64,000 bases of DNA from Bettongia penicillata ogilbyi (Eukaryota > Chordata > Mammalia > Diprotodontia > Potoroidae). Position 1 is the first letter of the stretch, and each line of letters opens with the position of its first letter. The DNA is taken from the NCBI GenBank assembly GCA_023548195.1, contig JAJHZJ010000009.1:3364501-3428500 (forward strand). Direction: 5' to 3'. Below the pieces are notes generated by a model. The model was given only the letters and a program-made list of their open reading frames with translations, searched no databases and was not told the DNA's origin. The position numbers and the translations under genes were made by a program. Below are positions 31,561-41,879 of this stretch, piece after piece.

Positions 31561-31850
31561 CCAGAGGTCAAGCCTTGATCTATGTGCAGGCCAACTCCAG
31601 AGCGGCTCACCCCGTACAGCAATGGTGGAGATGTTAACCTCGCCTCATGCTCATGCTGTTCCTCTCCATCTCATTATTATGATAGTAAAATTATTTATAA
31701 CAATGTGGCTGGGGTGATGACAAGCCAAATTAATGGGCCGGCACATACCAGCAGGGCCACCAACTCGCTCACCAAACACACATCATGAAAACTTATTGCT
31801 TGGAAAACATGGTGAATTCCACTAATTCATACATATTTAACACCTCCTCC
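31560..31850. promoter_or_regulatory. candidate conserved non-coding element
   Basis: Repeat-free block with closely spaced homeodomain cores (TCATTATTATGATAG near 31671, CCAAATTAATGGGCC near 31725, CTAATTCATACATATTTAA near 31822), a TGATGACAAG motif and ordinary CpGs. It is the clearest enhancer-like texture in the middle of the window. Its conservation is untested. Confidence 0.4.
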
Positions 31851-33330
31851 TCTCTTCCCCCTCCCCACATGGGCCATTTCCTGATAGTTTTGCTAATAGC
31901 TTCCAGGAGGGAGGCACATTTTTCCTTTGGGTGAGCTACCTTCTTTACTACCCCCTTCTTTCACTCATTCCCTCTTTCTCCCACTCAGCTCTCTTACCCA
32001 TCCTCCCAGCTTCTTCCCAGCCTTCCTCTGATCCCTTCTCTCCTCTTCTGTCTGGGCACTCATTTAAGTGCTGAGCTGTGGGCTGCACTTCGCTTGTACT
32101 ATCGCTGGACTCAAGATGCCAGTCAACCACCTCTTTGGGATAGGTGCCTCTCTCTGACCTGAGAAAGCAATCCTCTAAAAGTTCTACAACCAGCAGATAG
32201 AATTACTTAATTGGCTCATCGTTATTTGGGGATGAAGGAAAAAGATGACAGTAAATAAGAAAAAGAAAATTTGTGTAAAGAGGCAGGAAGACCCATCAGA
32301 CAGGCAAATCTGTCTCATACACTATTCCTCCTTGATGGAGTGGTAGATAGGGGTCTAGGAAGACATAGGAAAGAAAGTCTCTAGTCTTTGGCAGAGACAG
32401 GACCCTATCCTTGAGGGTCCAGTTTTAATGAGGAAAATTAAAAAGCGAATATAGAGAGGATGTTAGCAGAGACCATGATACTGTCAAATTTCACCTGGGG
32501 GAAATTTTAGAGCAATGGATTCTGTCACATCTGATTTGGGGACAAGAAGACAAGGTCTATTCCAAGGGTGTTTCTAAGGACATTCACACTCTGTTTTCTA
32601 TCCTTTGTCTCCCAAAGTCTATCTCACTCCATCTCTGTCTCCCAGACTTTGTCCCACCATCTTGTCAGTTCTCTTCTGCTTCTCTCTTTCCTTCATTCTG
32701 TTTCCATTACCTTTCTCTCTCCTTTCTCAAAGAGGAAGGAGTGTATGGTGCCCTGAGAAGTCATAAGACTTATAAATATGTGTATGGTGAGGAAAGAAGT
32801 AGAGGATAGAATGGAGAGAGATGGGAAAAACTAAGGGAGTGAATGAGGTACTGTTGATGGGGTCAAAAAAGCCCCTCAAACTTTCCCATATATACACTGA
32901 GTTCTCTGAGTCTGCCTCATGGATGGATCTCCTGATCTGCCTGATAGTTTAAAGTGCTTTTTGTAAAAGACCCCAGAGGTAGGTGGGAGGGGGTGTCTTA
33001 ATGAGCTGTAAACATCTGATAGACACCTCAAAGCCACAAGTAAAAGAAGTGAAAGTCTATTCTACTAAGTGAAGTACTGGACTTCAGAGAAAAGAAGCAG
33101 AGTGAGTCTGTTCCCTCAAAAACAATGATTTCCCACTTCAGCTAGTCTCAGTGGAAATCTGATCCCCCCACCCTCCCTCAAGATGCTTGCCCATCCTCAT
33201 AGCTTCCCTTTCCCTCTAGGTCCAGATCAGATTGGGGGACTTGGGAAGACCCCATAAAATGGAGAGAACTGTGGCTCCTTACAAACCTCTACTGTGAAGA
33301 ATCCTGAATAGACTCTCCAAAGTAATATTC
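31850..33330. other. repeat-poor intergenic sequence
   Basis: No gene and no clear repeat over about 1.5 kb. It contains pyrimidine-rich stretches (31955-32050, 32600-32730). Open frames here are low-complexity translation. Confidence 0.45.
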
Positions 33331-33486
33331 TCCTAAATGAATGCTTGGTTGTTTCCATCTGATTTCTTTACTGATTTGTTAAGTAACATGATAGCATGAT
33401 ATGATGATAGCATGACAGAGACCAAAATTTCTAATTGTCGCTCCCTTTCTCCCCAGGCCCTGTCAATGAGAATTTCTAAATGCCCC

Positions 33487-33488
<2 letters not shown>

Positions 33489-33534
<46 letters not shown>
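33489..33534. repeat. (AC)23 microsatellite
   Basis: An uninterrupted AC run of 23 units, followed by aaacac. Probably polymorphic. Confidence 0.97.
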
Positions 33535-33539
<5 letters not shown>

Positions 33540-33779
33540 CCCTGTGTACTCTTTCGGTTCTTCTCATGGTAGAGGTGATACAACACAGCCAGGAGGGGCT
33601 CTGCCAGGTCACTGCCCAAAGTGGGCAAAATTATAGGCTGCCATTTTGCTGCCGTTGTTCATAACTCAAGACACTACAGCCTACTATCCCAAAATGGAGA
33701 AGAGGTGAAGAGAGAGGACGTAGGAGGTAGGAAATTATCAAGTAAAGGACAGATAAGCAGGCAGGGAGGGAGAGAAGCA

Positions 33780-33832
33780 TACACACACACACATACACAT
33801 GCACGCATGCACACACACACACAAACACATAT
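33780..33832. repeat. imperfect (CA)n microsatellite
   Basis: CA units interrupted by ATGCACGCATGC. Located 250 bases from the perfect AC run. Confidence 0.92.
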
Positions 33833-33899
33833 ACAATCTTCTCAGCTTTATATTCAGCAACACTGATTGATGAAATTAAAAAAATTAGCCACTCTACAC

Positions 33900-34285
33900 C
33901 CAAATTCCAAACCATGGGAGCAGCATCCAAAAAAACTGAGAATGTTTAACTGGGAGAAGAAAGGACTTAATTGAGGTTAAAGGCAGGAAAGAGATGCAGA
34001 CATGATAGCAGACTTCAAATATTGGAAGGGCTGAAGAGGGATTAGATTTCATTTTTGTAACTTAATGGAGTAGAACCAGGACTAGTGCATGGAAGTTATG
34101 CAGGGTGAAGTTTCATCTTAATATAATAAACTGGCCAGCAGTCAGAGCTGTCCAACAAACTTTCATGTGAGATACTGAGCTCCCCATCACTGAAAATGTT
34201 CAAGCAGAGGCTAACCTGACACTGCCAGAGACCTGTAGAAGGGCTTCCTACATGGAGGAGGAAGTTGAACTAGAAGACCCCTAAG
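33900..34285 (+). mobile_element. L3/CR1 LINE 3' end
   Basis: Sense: 'actgagaatgtttaactggg', agatgcagacatgatagcagacttcaaatattggaagggctg, gagggattagatttcat, tcagagctgtccaacaaac, tccccatcactgaaaatgttcaagcagaggc. This is the 3' UTR of the same family as the 49.4 and 51.2 kb copies. Confidence 0.82.
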
Positions 34286-34287
34286 AC

Positions 34288-34545
34288 CTGGGCAGCTAGG
34301 TGGCACAGTGGATAGACCAGACCTGGAGTCAGGAAGACTCCTCTTCCTGAGTTCAAATCTGGTCTCAGACACTTACTAGCTATGTGATCCTGAGCAAGTC
34401 ACATTAACCCTTAGTTTCCTCATCTATAAAATGACCTGGAGAAGGAAATGACAAACAGCTACAATGTCTTTGCCAAGAAAACCCCAAAGGGAGTCATGAA
34501 GAGTTAGACACAAGTAAAAGGCAACTCAGCAACAAGGTCCTTTGT
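34288..34545 (+). mobile_element. Mar1-type SINE, full length
   Basis: Complete in sense: 'gggcagctaggtggcacagt' (tRNA-like box A region), a box B GTTCAAATC, GTGATCCTGAGCAAGTCAC, the CTCATCTATAAAATG core, GGAGAAGGAAATGACAAAC, then the RTE-like tail TTTGCCAAGAAAACCCC. It probably inserted at the end of the L3/CR1 copy. The small extra direct repeat (gactcctcttcctgag) near 34336 is unusual. Confidence 0.92.
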
Positions 34546-34869
34546 AACTTCAACATTCTATGGCTGTAGATTCAGACAATAAATTGCTTTCTTCTTATAT
34601 TGAGAATTCAGACAAAAAAGACTCCCTAGAAGTGTTCATTTCAGAAGAATTTGGGGGGCCAAGGGAATATATGTAAAAGGACCAAACAGTAGACATCTGA
34701 TCCAAAATTTCCAAATTAATACTTCCTTCTCCTTGATCTGACCCTCCCTTGGTCTGAACACCTGTGTGTAAAATTCTCCTGGGTGCGCCAAGAAATAATG
34801 TGGCAGAATTGAAACTCCATATCCCTTCATTCATTCATTATCCATTCCTTCATTCATCCTTTCATTCTC

Positions 34870-35415
34870 TACTCTCATAGCTACTACCTAACTCAGACCC
34901 TCATCAACTTTTACCTGGACTATTCCTATAGCCTCCTTATTGGGCTGCCTAACCCAGTCTCTTTCTTCTCCAAGTTCTCCACAGAGTTGCCAAATTTATA
35001 GCCCAGGTATGACATCACTTTCTTTCTCAAGGATCTATAGTGGTTCTTTATAATTTTAGGATAAAATATAGAACATTCGCAAAGCCTTGGTGCAGTTTTA
35101 AACTCTTGAGGATTAAAACTATATCAAGACATTGGGGACACCCTGCATAAATTCTTTTAGCATTTAAAGCCTTTCATGACATGATTCCAATCTATTTTTT
35201 AAGACTGCTTTCACATGACTACCCTTCATAAACTCTATGTTATAGCCAAGCTGGTCTACCTCTTTGTTCTCAGCATGTACCATTTAATGGTGCCTTTTCA
35301 TGGGTGGCCCTATGTACCTGGAATGCCTTCCTTATCTTGTCCTCTTGGAATTTCACAACTCCTTTTTAAGTTTAAGTATTCACTTCTCAATCCTTTGCAA
35401 ACCTACTTCTGATCT
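34870..35415 (+). mobile_element. L2 LINE ORF2 C-terminal region
   Basis: Sense: cctcatcaacttttacctggactattcc, agcctccttattgggctgcctaac, 'ctccacagagttgccaaatt', tggttctttataattttaggataaaat, gcctttcatgacatgattcc, then ggaatgccttccttatc. A second L2 begins at about 35415. Confidence 0.8.
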
Positions 35416-36525
35416 CATTACTCAAGTAAAATTGTTCCCTCTAAAGTTACCAGAGATCTCTTAGCTGATAAATCTAATGACCTTTTCTCAGTCTTCCTTA
35501 TTTTTGAACTCTGAAACATTTGATAGTGATGGGTATTCTCTCTTGACTGGATTTCTCTGACACTCAGTTAAATGCCTATCTGCCTCACTACTCTTCAGTC
35601 TCCTTTGCTGAATCATTGTCAAGTTCATATCTCCTAACTGTAGATGTCCTCCCAAGGCTCTATCCTGGGCTCTCTTGACTATATCTGCTATTTTCTTTGG
35701 GGACCCCATTAGCTCCCAAGGACTTATTCATTATACCAATGCAGATGAATCCCAGAACTACACATCCAGTCCTAGACTCTCTTCTGAGCTCCAGGTCCAC
35801 ATCAGTTCCTTGTTGGGGTTTCAAAATGGATGTCTCAGGGGTATCTTAAACTCAACATATCCAAAATGAAAACACACTATCCTTCTCCTCAAACCCACTC
35901 CTCTTCCAAACCTCACCATTGCTATCCAGAGCACCACTGCCCTTTTAGTCACCCAGATTTGCAAACTCAAAATCATCCTCAGCTCTTTTCTTCTCCCTCA
36001 TCGCACAAATCAATCATTTGCCAAATTTTGTCCTTTCTTCCTCCACAACATCTTTTAGATCCATCTCCTCTCCACTCACATAACCCTAGGCCCTCATCAC
36101 CACTCACCTGGCCTATTATAATAGCCTCTCAATTAATCTCCCATCCTCAGGTCTCTCCCTTCTCCAATCCATTCTCCACACAGCTGCCAAAGTGATTTGC
36201 TAAATCCTAAATCTAACTGTACCATTCTCCCACTCCATAAACTCCGGTGCTTTTCCATTGCTTCCAGGAGCAAGGAAAAACTCCTCCCTTTGGCTTTTAG
36301 AACCTCTTACAACCTAGCCACAACCTACCTTTCCAGCCCCTCTATGCATTGTTATACCCTTCATACACTGTCTGAAATGTATTCCCTTTATGTTCCACCA
36401 TCTAAAATTCCTAACTTCTGTTGAGATTCAGTTTCAGCATCACCATGAAATGTTTCCTGATCCTCCCATTACCTTACATTTAGTTTGTATATTTAATGCA
36501 TCTATCTACCTACCTGTGTGTATAC
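35415..36525 (+). mobile_element. L2 LINE, RT domain to 3' UTR (~1.1 kb)
   Basis: The longest continuous L2 in the window. Sense order: atctcattactcaagtaaaattg, gttaccagagatctcttagctgataaatctaatg, a ctgtagatgtcctcccaaggctctatcctggg segment (VPQGSVLG), then Y-T-NADESQ-Y at the YADD box (35741-35760; the aspartates are degraded). Next come atccattctccacacagctgccaaagtg and cctagccacaacctacc, ending agtttgtatatttaatg. The RT active site is destroyed. Confidence 0.88.
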
Positions 36526-36595
36526 CCATTTGTACATATGTGTGTATGTATGTGCATATATGTGTGCATACACCCATGCATTTGTGTGTTTAAGG
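36525..36595. repeat. TG/GTAT simple repeat at L2 end
   Basis: tgtacatatgtgtgtatgtatgtgcatatatgtgtg: about 70 bases at the position where the L2 3' tail would finish. Confidence 0.8.
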
Positions 36596-36639
36596 GCCAA
36601 AATGAATGGATGCTATCAAGTCAAAGCTCTATAGAAATT

Positions 36640-36955
36640 CAAGGAAAGAGGAGATTGGTGCTGTGGTTGGGAAAAATTACATGGAATAGGTATGACTCAA
36701 GGCAAGTGCTGAAGGATGGGGAAGGTTTGGATAGGCACATGAAGAGGAAGGACATTTAGCAAGGGAAATGAGCATTGAGCAGAGGCACCAAGGCAGAATG
36801 TGCACAGAGTACTGGGGAGAGGGTAAAGAGACAGGCCTGGTTTAAGCTCAAAGAAGGATGGGGAGACAAGGCTAGGTGAAAAGGCAGGACCAGATGAGAG
36901 GTGGCTTGTGGAGTTCAGCCATTATAATGTATACCATGGGAAGGAGAACGGTAGG
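36640..36955 (-). mobile_element. L2 LINE 3' region
   Basis: Complement of L2: 'caaggcaagtgctgaaggat', ggacatttagcaagggaaatg, gagcagaggcaccaaggcag, ggcttgtggagttcagcc. It lies end-to-end with the sense L2 before it. Confidence 0.6.
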
Positions 36956-36959
36956 AGAA

Positions 36960-37275
36960 TGATAGCTAGCACTCTGCGCACTTTAATTTGCAGAGCACTT
37001 TACACATAGGGAACTGGACTTTTACCCATGTTTGAAGACTTTACTCCTGATAGCTAGAGAATGTCCAGTGCCCCACATCTGGTAAAGGCCCAGTTACATA
37101 TATATTATTTCATTTGATTCTTACAACAACTTTGTGAGATAGGTGTTGTTATTGTATCCATTTTACAGATGGTGAAACCTGCTGAGCAAGGATAAGGTCA
37201 CACCATGGAGGCAGATTTTGAAAGAAGACTCCAACTTCAGAATTACACCCACTATGCCACCTAGCAACCACAGAG
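36960..37275 (-). mobile_element. MIR/THER1-type SINE pieces
   Basis: Two parts: a tail half (ctagcactctgcgcactttaatttgcagagcactttac) and, from 37090, atattatttcatttgattcttac, TGTGAGATAGGTGTTGTTATTG, CCATTTTACAGATGG and a worn head ending ACTATGCCACCTAGC. Confidence 0.72.
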
Positions 37276-37284
37276 TAAATAAAG

Positions 37285-37410
37285 GGCTGACCTTGGACTC
37301 TGAAGGACCTCATACATATTAGATGTGTGATCACATGGTGATGGACAAGTCACTTGACCTCTCTTGCCGAGACAACTCTCCCAGACTATAGTCTAAGACT
37401 CTGTTATAGA
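37285..37410 (+). mobile_element. MIR-type SINE head half
   Basis: Sense: gaccttggactctgaaggacc, attagatgtgtgatcacatgg, gacaagtcacttgacctctc. Confidence 0.6.
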
Positions 37411-37534
37411 TGAACTATTGATACCACATTGGTGGATGGAATTTCCATATCAGGATTTCCCCATATTGATGAAATCATACGTTTCCCTAAACAAAAAAAG
37501 AAATTATCAACCTCATGAAGGACTAATGATTTAG

Positions 37535-37680
37535 AGGGAAAAGGAAGATAGACAGGGATTATAATTAGAATGTTGCTATAATTGTTCAGGTATGAAGTAA
37601 TGAAGGCTTCTATGAGGGATGGCAAGAGAAATCAAAATGGAAGGATTGAAGTGAGAAACATCCTGAAACCAGAACCAACA
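37535..37680 (-). mobile_element. L2 LINE fragment
   Basis: Complement of L2 ORF2: 'agaatgttgctataattgtt', caggtatgaagtaatgaaggc. It is short. Confidence 0.6.
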
Positions 37681-37689
37681 TGAAACTCT

Positions 37690-38395
37690 CAAAGAAGGAC
37701 TTGACTGATGTTAGCTATTACAACAGCTGAGCCCAAGAGAAATATCCTTTACAAACTAACATTTTCTTCCCTCCTCCCTTCTCTTTCCCTACCGCCTTCT
37801 TGATAATGGACTTCAAGACACCAGATTAGAATCAACTGGAGATGATGAGTGAGAGGGTATGGCAACAAGGCAGCACCCTTAGAGGTAGGATTGGTTTTTT
37901 AGACAGTAGCCCCCATTAAAAGGCAGTGGAGTTTAAAATCTTTATCTTTCTTCCTACTTCAGCCACTACTTTTCAGTCTCTAAATCCCCACTGTCAGCTT
38001 GTTCTGCCAGCGACAGGCAAGAGGCCTAGCTGAGCAGAGAGAGCACTAGTAGCTGTCCAACTTGTCACCCCATATTAGCTGCCCAGAGGCTTCCCATCAC
38101 ATACTATTATATCACTTTGCAGGGCAGGAACTTAACGAGGACCCTGAGTGCCATCTCGAAAATGAAGCTTCCTCTTACCCATCCCATCCTCCATCCTTCC
38201 ATAGCCCTCTTCATTTTCTTGGTCTCTGGTTTCCAAGCAGAAGTAGCATGGATATCCCAAAGACTTTTTCCACATCTGTATCAGGTCCCAGGCAAACCCT
38301 ACCATCAGCCACAGTCTCAGGACCCAGATAAATTTCCCAGAGTTTACCTTTGTTGAAGGAAGCAAATGGCTTGATTAAAGTCAGAGAGCAAATCA
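37690..38395. other. unassigned intergenic sequence
   Basis: No repeat or gene. Overlapping open frames around 38062-38460 on both strands have no recognisable motif. Confidence 0.45.
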
Positions 38396-38399
38396 GTTT

Positions 38400-38595
38400 T
38401 GTATCAGAGTAGAAAGGATAGTAGATTTGAATCAGAGGATATGAATTCAAATCCCAGGTCACCTATATATTAACTGTGTGATTTTAAGAACTATATGATC
38501 AAGGCCCCTTAGTTTCTTAATCCTTAAAATGGAAGTATTGGGTTGAGGATGTCTAAGAACCCGTCTAGCTCTAAGTCCTATGGCCCTATACTCAT
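38400..38595 (+). mobile_element. MIR-type SINE
   Basis: Sense: ggatatgaattcaaatcccaggtc, attaactgtgtgattttaag, CCTTAGTTTCTTAATCCTTAAAATGG, gatgtctaagaacccgtctagctc. Confidence 0.78.
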
Positions 38596-38624
38596 TATTA
38601 TCATCAGTTAGACAGTCAGCAAGT

Positions 38625-38975
38625 AGTTATTTATTTTTATAGCTAATTTATTTGTTTTTAGTTTTCAACATTCAATTCCATTAGATTTTGAGTTTTAAAT
38701 TTAGTCCCTCTCCCTCCTCTCCTTTCCTTCCCAAAACAGCATGTAATCTGATATAGGCTGTACTTATACATTCATATTAAATATATTTTCACGTTAGTCA
38801 TGATGTAAAGAAGATTTAGAACTAATGGGAAGAAACACAAGAAAAAAGAAATAAAACAAAACAACAAAGGAAAGGGAGAAAAATAGTCTGCTTCCATCTG
38901 CATTCAGATTTCCAAGGTCTTTCTCTGGATGTGGATAGCATTTTCTGTCATGAGTCTTCTGCAGTTGACTTAGAT
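38625..38975 (-). mobile_element. L1 LINE 3' UTR, antisense
   Basis: Complement: 'tttatttgtttttagttttc', acattcaattccattagattttgag, cagcatgtaatctgatatagg, ttttcacgttagtcatgatg, ttctctggatgtggatagcattttc. It is the same subfamily as the 5641-6640 copy but shorter. Confidence 0.85.
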
Positions 38976-38979
38976 CCTT

Positions 38980-39382
38980 CAGCAAGTATTTATTAAGCAC
39001 TGAATATGTGCCAGGCTCTGTGTTAAGCACTAGGAATTAAAAGAAAGGAAAAAAAGCATGATCCTTGCCCTCAAACATTATTCTAGTAATTTAAAGCAAA
39101 TTCAAATTAAAAATTCAAAGATACATTCTAGTGGGGAAAATAACATAGGAATATCTGTGTACATACAAGATATATATACTATGTGGATGGTAAGTAGTTC
39201 CAAAGTAAGGGTTAGGGAGTAAACAGGACAAGGAAAGGCCTCAGGCAGAAGGTGGGATTTGAGATGAGCCTTAAAGGAATCCAGGAGGCAGAAATGTGGA
39301 GGGATAGCAATCCACGCATGGGGAACAGCCAAGGAAAAGATGTGGAGTCAGGAGATAGTGTTATGTGTAAGGAAGAGCAAAC
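38980..39382 (-). mobile_element. L2 LINE 3' region
   Basis: Complement of L2: agcaagtatttattaagcactg, 'atgtgccaggctctgtgtta', cttgccctcaaacattatt, ggcctcaggcagaaggtgggatttg, catggggaacagccaaggaaaagatg. A second copy begins just after it. Confidence 0.85.
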
Positions 39383-39900
39383 ATTTAGTGAGCACTGTAT
39401 ATTAAAGATATGATATTGCCCTAGGTCAAGAGTGAGGAACCCAGCAGGCCCTCTAGGTCCTCAAGTGCAGTCCTTTGACCGAATCTCAATTTGTTCTGGG
39501 AAGTTTGGATTAAATCAAATGGCTGCACTTGAGAGCCTACAGGACGACAGCAGATTCCCCATGCCTGCCCTAGGCAATGGTGATAGAAAGAGGCATATAA
39601 CATAGTCCATGCTCTTGAAGTGCTTATAATCTAGTCAGGAAGGAAGATAAAAACGCATGAGAAATTTAGTGACAATGAAGGGGAGCATATATTTACACCA
39701 AAGGGATAAAGCAGATGGGGTAAGTGCCCTGAGAGTTTAAAGGAAGGAAGAGACACAGTCCAAACTGAGATGCTTAGGAAGGACTTCATGGAGGAAGTGA
39801 AATTTGAGGTTCGAGCACTGAAGGAAACATAGGACTTCAACCCACATACAAGAGGAAGGAGACATTAAAGGATAGGAGAATAGTCTGGAAAAAAGGTTCA
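39383..39900 (-). mobile_element. second L2 copy, split by a hAT MITE
   Basis: Starts with the L2 tail complement (catttagtgagcactgtat) at 39389. It is interrupted at 39426 and resumes at 39568: catgctcttgaagtgcttataatctagtc, aggacttcatggaggaagtg. The insertion gives a relative age: the MITE is younger than this L2. Confidence 0.78.
39427..39567. mobile_element. palindromic hAT-type MITE (141 bp)
   Basis: Non-autonomous, near-palindromic element. Left arm: gtgaggaacccagcagg, CCTCTAGGTCCTCAAGTGC. Right arm: a complementary gcacttgagagcctacagg then gattccccatgcctg. It is flanked by ccctaggt (39419-39426) and ccctaggc (39568-39575), a 7/8 match to the 8-bp duplication that hAT transposases make. 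It carries no gene. Confidence 0.85.
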
Positions 39901-39959
39901 AAGGCAGGAATGCACATGGTTTATTCAGACCCCAATCAGTAGACTATCCTGGAAGAAAT

Positions 39960-40195
39960 GGAAGTTTCACTGAACAAGTGTTCACTGAACTGAAGATTGG
40001 TTAGTAAAGGGACTTGATTACCAGACAACGGAGTATAGGAAGATAATTCTGACATTACAGACCTGGATTACTGGGAGGATGGTGACAATTTTCAAGAAAA
40101 TTAGGGAAGTCTGAAAGAGGGATGAGTTGAGGCCCCTCAAAGTAGAAAAGATAATGAGTTCCATTTTGATCACAGCAAGTTTGATCTATCTCCAG
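39960..40195 (-). mobile_element. L2 LINE ORF2 fragment
   Basis: Complement of L2: 'ggttagtaaagggacttgat', aggaagataattctgacat, then gagttccattttgatcacagcaag. Confidence 0.6.
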
Positions 40196-40202
40196 GACAC
40201 TG

Positions 40203-40430
40203 CTAAAATTTCATGTTGGTAGGAAAGTAAGCACCCTATTGTCTTTTTGGTGGAACTGAAGGCTGCTGCAAACATTTCTGAGAGCAATATGGCAATATAC
40301 AATGAAAATCACAAAGCTCTTTTGAGCCAGCAATCCTACTTCTAGAATTCTATTTCCAAGAATGTTGGTAAAAGGCAGAGAAAAAGATCTATTGTATAAA
40401 AATATTCATTTTGTTTTATCTGTGAACCAA
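40203..40430 (+). mobile_element. L1 LINE ORF2 fragment
   Basis: Sense: ttggtaggaaagtaagcacc, 'ctgagagcaatatggcaata', ttttgagccagcaatcctacttctagaattctatttcc. The region lies upstream of the ORF2 C-terminus; the 3' end is absent. Confidence 0.7.
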
Positions 40431-40434
40431 AAAG

Positions 40435-41080
40435 ACAATCAGAAATAACTTGTCTACAAAACTCCAGTTACATAACACAGAGATTACAGTAGCATTTTGC
40501 TCACCTGGGGAAAGCAAACTGTAATCCTCTATACCTCAACACTTCCCAGAATTGTTGCCATCTACAGGTGAAGGCAGAACCAATTCCTCCCTATCTTCCA
40601 GGACTTGGACCATCCCCAGAGATGGGAAATAACCCACAGGGCCCTTTAACAAAGAGATCAGAGATGATCAATCCTGAGTACTGAGGGCCTCACTGTGACT
40701 GAGACCAGGGAAGCCAAGAAGATACAAAATAGAGGAAGTGGAAGAAATCAAGCCAACTCATCATTCGGTTCTCAGTCCCTTCCCTTGTCACACCGTATGT
40801 GTCAACTGCTGTGTCAGTCAGCTTGATCCCTTCACTTGCTCTGTGGTGGGGTGAGAGTGGAAGCCATGCTCATAGCTCCTCTACCCCCATCAACAGGAGA
40901 GAAGGCCTATCATCATAGGAGGCTTAACTCAGTACCTTCCTACTCCAAGAAAGTAGCCCTGGCTGTATCTCTGCTGCCATGCCCTCCTCTCCAATCCTCT
41001 TTAGGAAATTTGAGCCACCCTCGCCTTTCTTCTATGTAAAAATACAGTGATCTGGCCTCCACCCTGCCCCCTAACCAAAA
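40435..41080. other. repeat-poor intergenic sequence
   Basis: No gene or repeat recognised. A 67-codon open frame at 40836-41039 has no supporting feature. Confidence 0.45.
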
Positions 41081-41190
41081 CCCAGAACAGCCAGCAACCA
41101 CATCTTGCGACATGACTCACTTCAGCTGCAGAATGACTGATGCAACCATGGCTAACGAGTCATTTCTGCTGACAAGAAAAGCCACAAGAA
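41080..41190. promoter_or_regulatory. AP-1/ATF-C/EBP/MAF-like motif cluster
   Basis: Within 61 bases: AP-1 TGACTCA (41113-41119), TGATGCAAC resembling a C/EBP-ATF composite (41138-41146), GAGTCA (41157-41162) and a MAF half-site TGCTGAC (41167-41173), plus an E-box-like CAGCTG (41123-41128). The surroundings are repeat-free. Motif matches by eye; activity is inferred. Confidence 0.35.
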
Positions 41191-41875
41191 AGGGGGGTAA
41201 AGGGAAGGAGGAGAATGGGGGAGGGGGGAACTTCCACTAGCAAGGAGTAACCTGCTAAAAGGTCCTTGCCTACCCAAGGAGAAAATCAAACCTTGGCATT
41301 GCTGGGGAAATGAGAATATGCTTCCTGCCATGTATATACATACTTGGATTCACCTTTATTTCTTACCCATAACTCTCCTTTCAGGGAGAGGTTGTCCATT
41401 TTGGAATGAGGGAAAGTGAGGAGGTATGTTGGTAAGGGTGACCTATGGATGACTAGGGTCAGAGAGTTTTACCAACTTAAGGCAACAGGGAACATGCCTT
41501 TTGTCAAAGATCTCAAAGTCCCCAAAGATACTCTGTCCCTTTCCCTTGAATTTTGTGGAGAAGGATATTTGGGGTCCTAGAATGCTGACTGACTCTACTC
41601 AGTCAATCAGCTAAAGAGTACACGAGAAGATTACAGTTAGGAAATGGCCCACCCAATGTGCCAGGCCCTTGGGATTCTATAAATCCTACAATCTGGCAGC
41701 TGTAGACTCAACTGGTTGACTAATATGACCAGGATGTCACTCTGTCCACCATGTTATTACTCTGGGCTAGGCAACAAAGCCTAGCCTGTTGGCCAGAGGC
41801 AAAGAGATGACAGTGGCTTAGGATTCTGAGTTCTTTGCCTAATGTCCTCATATCATAACTAACCTGTTCTGATGC
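41190..41875. other. unassigned intergenic sequence, possibly RTE 5' part
   Basis: 41700-41875 may already belong to the RTE element that is certain from 41880. Earlier sequence is unassigned. Confidence 0.4.
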
Positions 41876-41879
41876 CATC

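Noticed and set aside
33631..33930. 99-codon frame with Val/Cys repeats
   Set aside because: Translation of the CA/GT microsatellite.
34288..34400. tRNA gene
   Set aside because: The box A and B motifs belong to the tRNA-derived SINE head; the cloverleaf arms do not pair.
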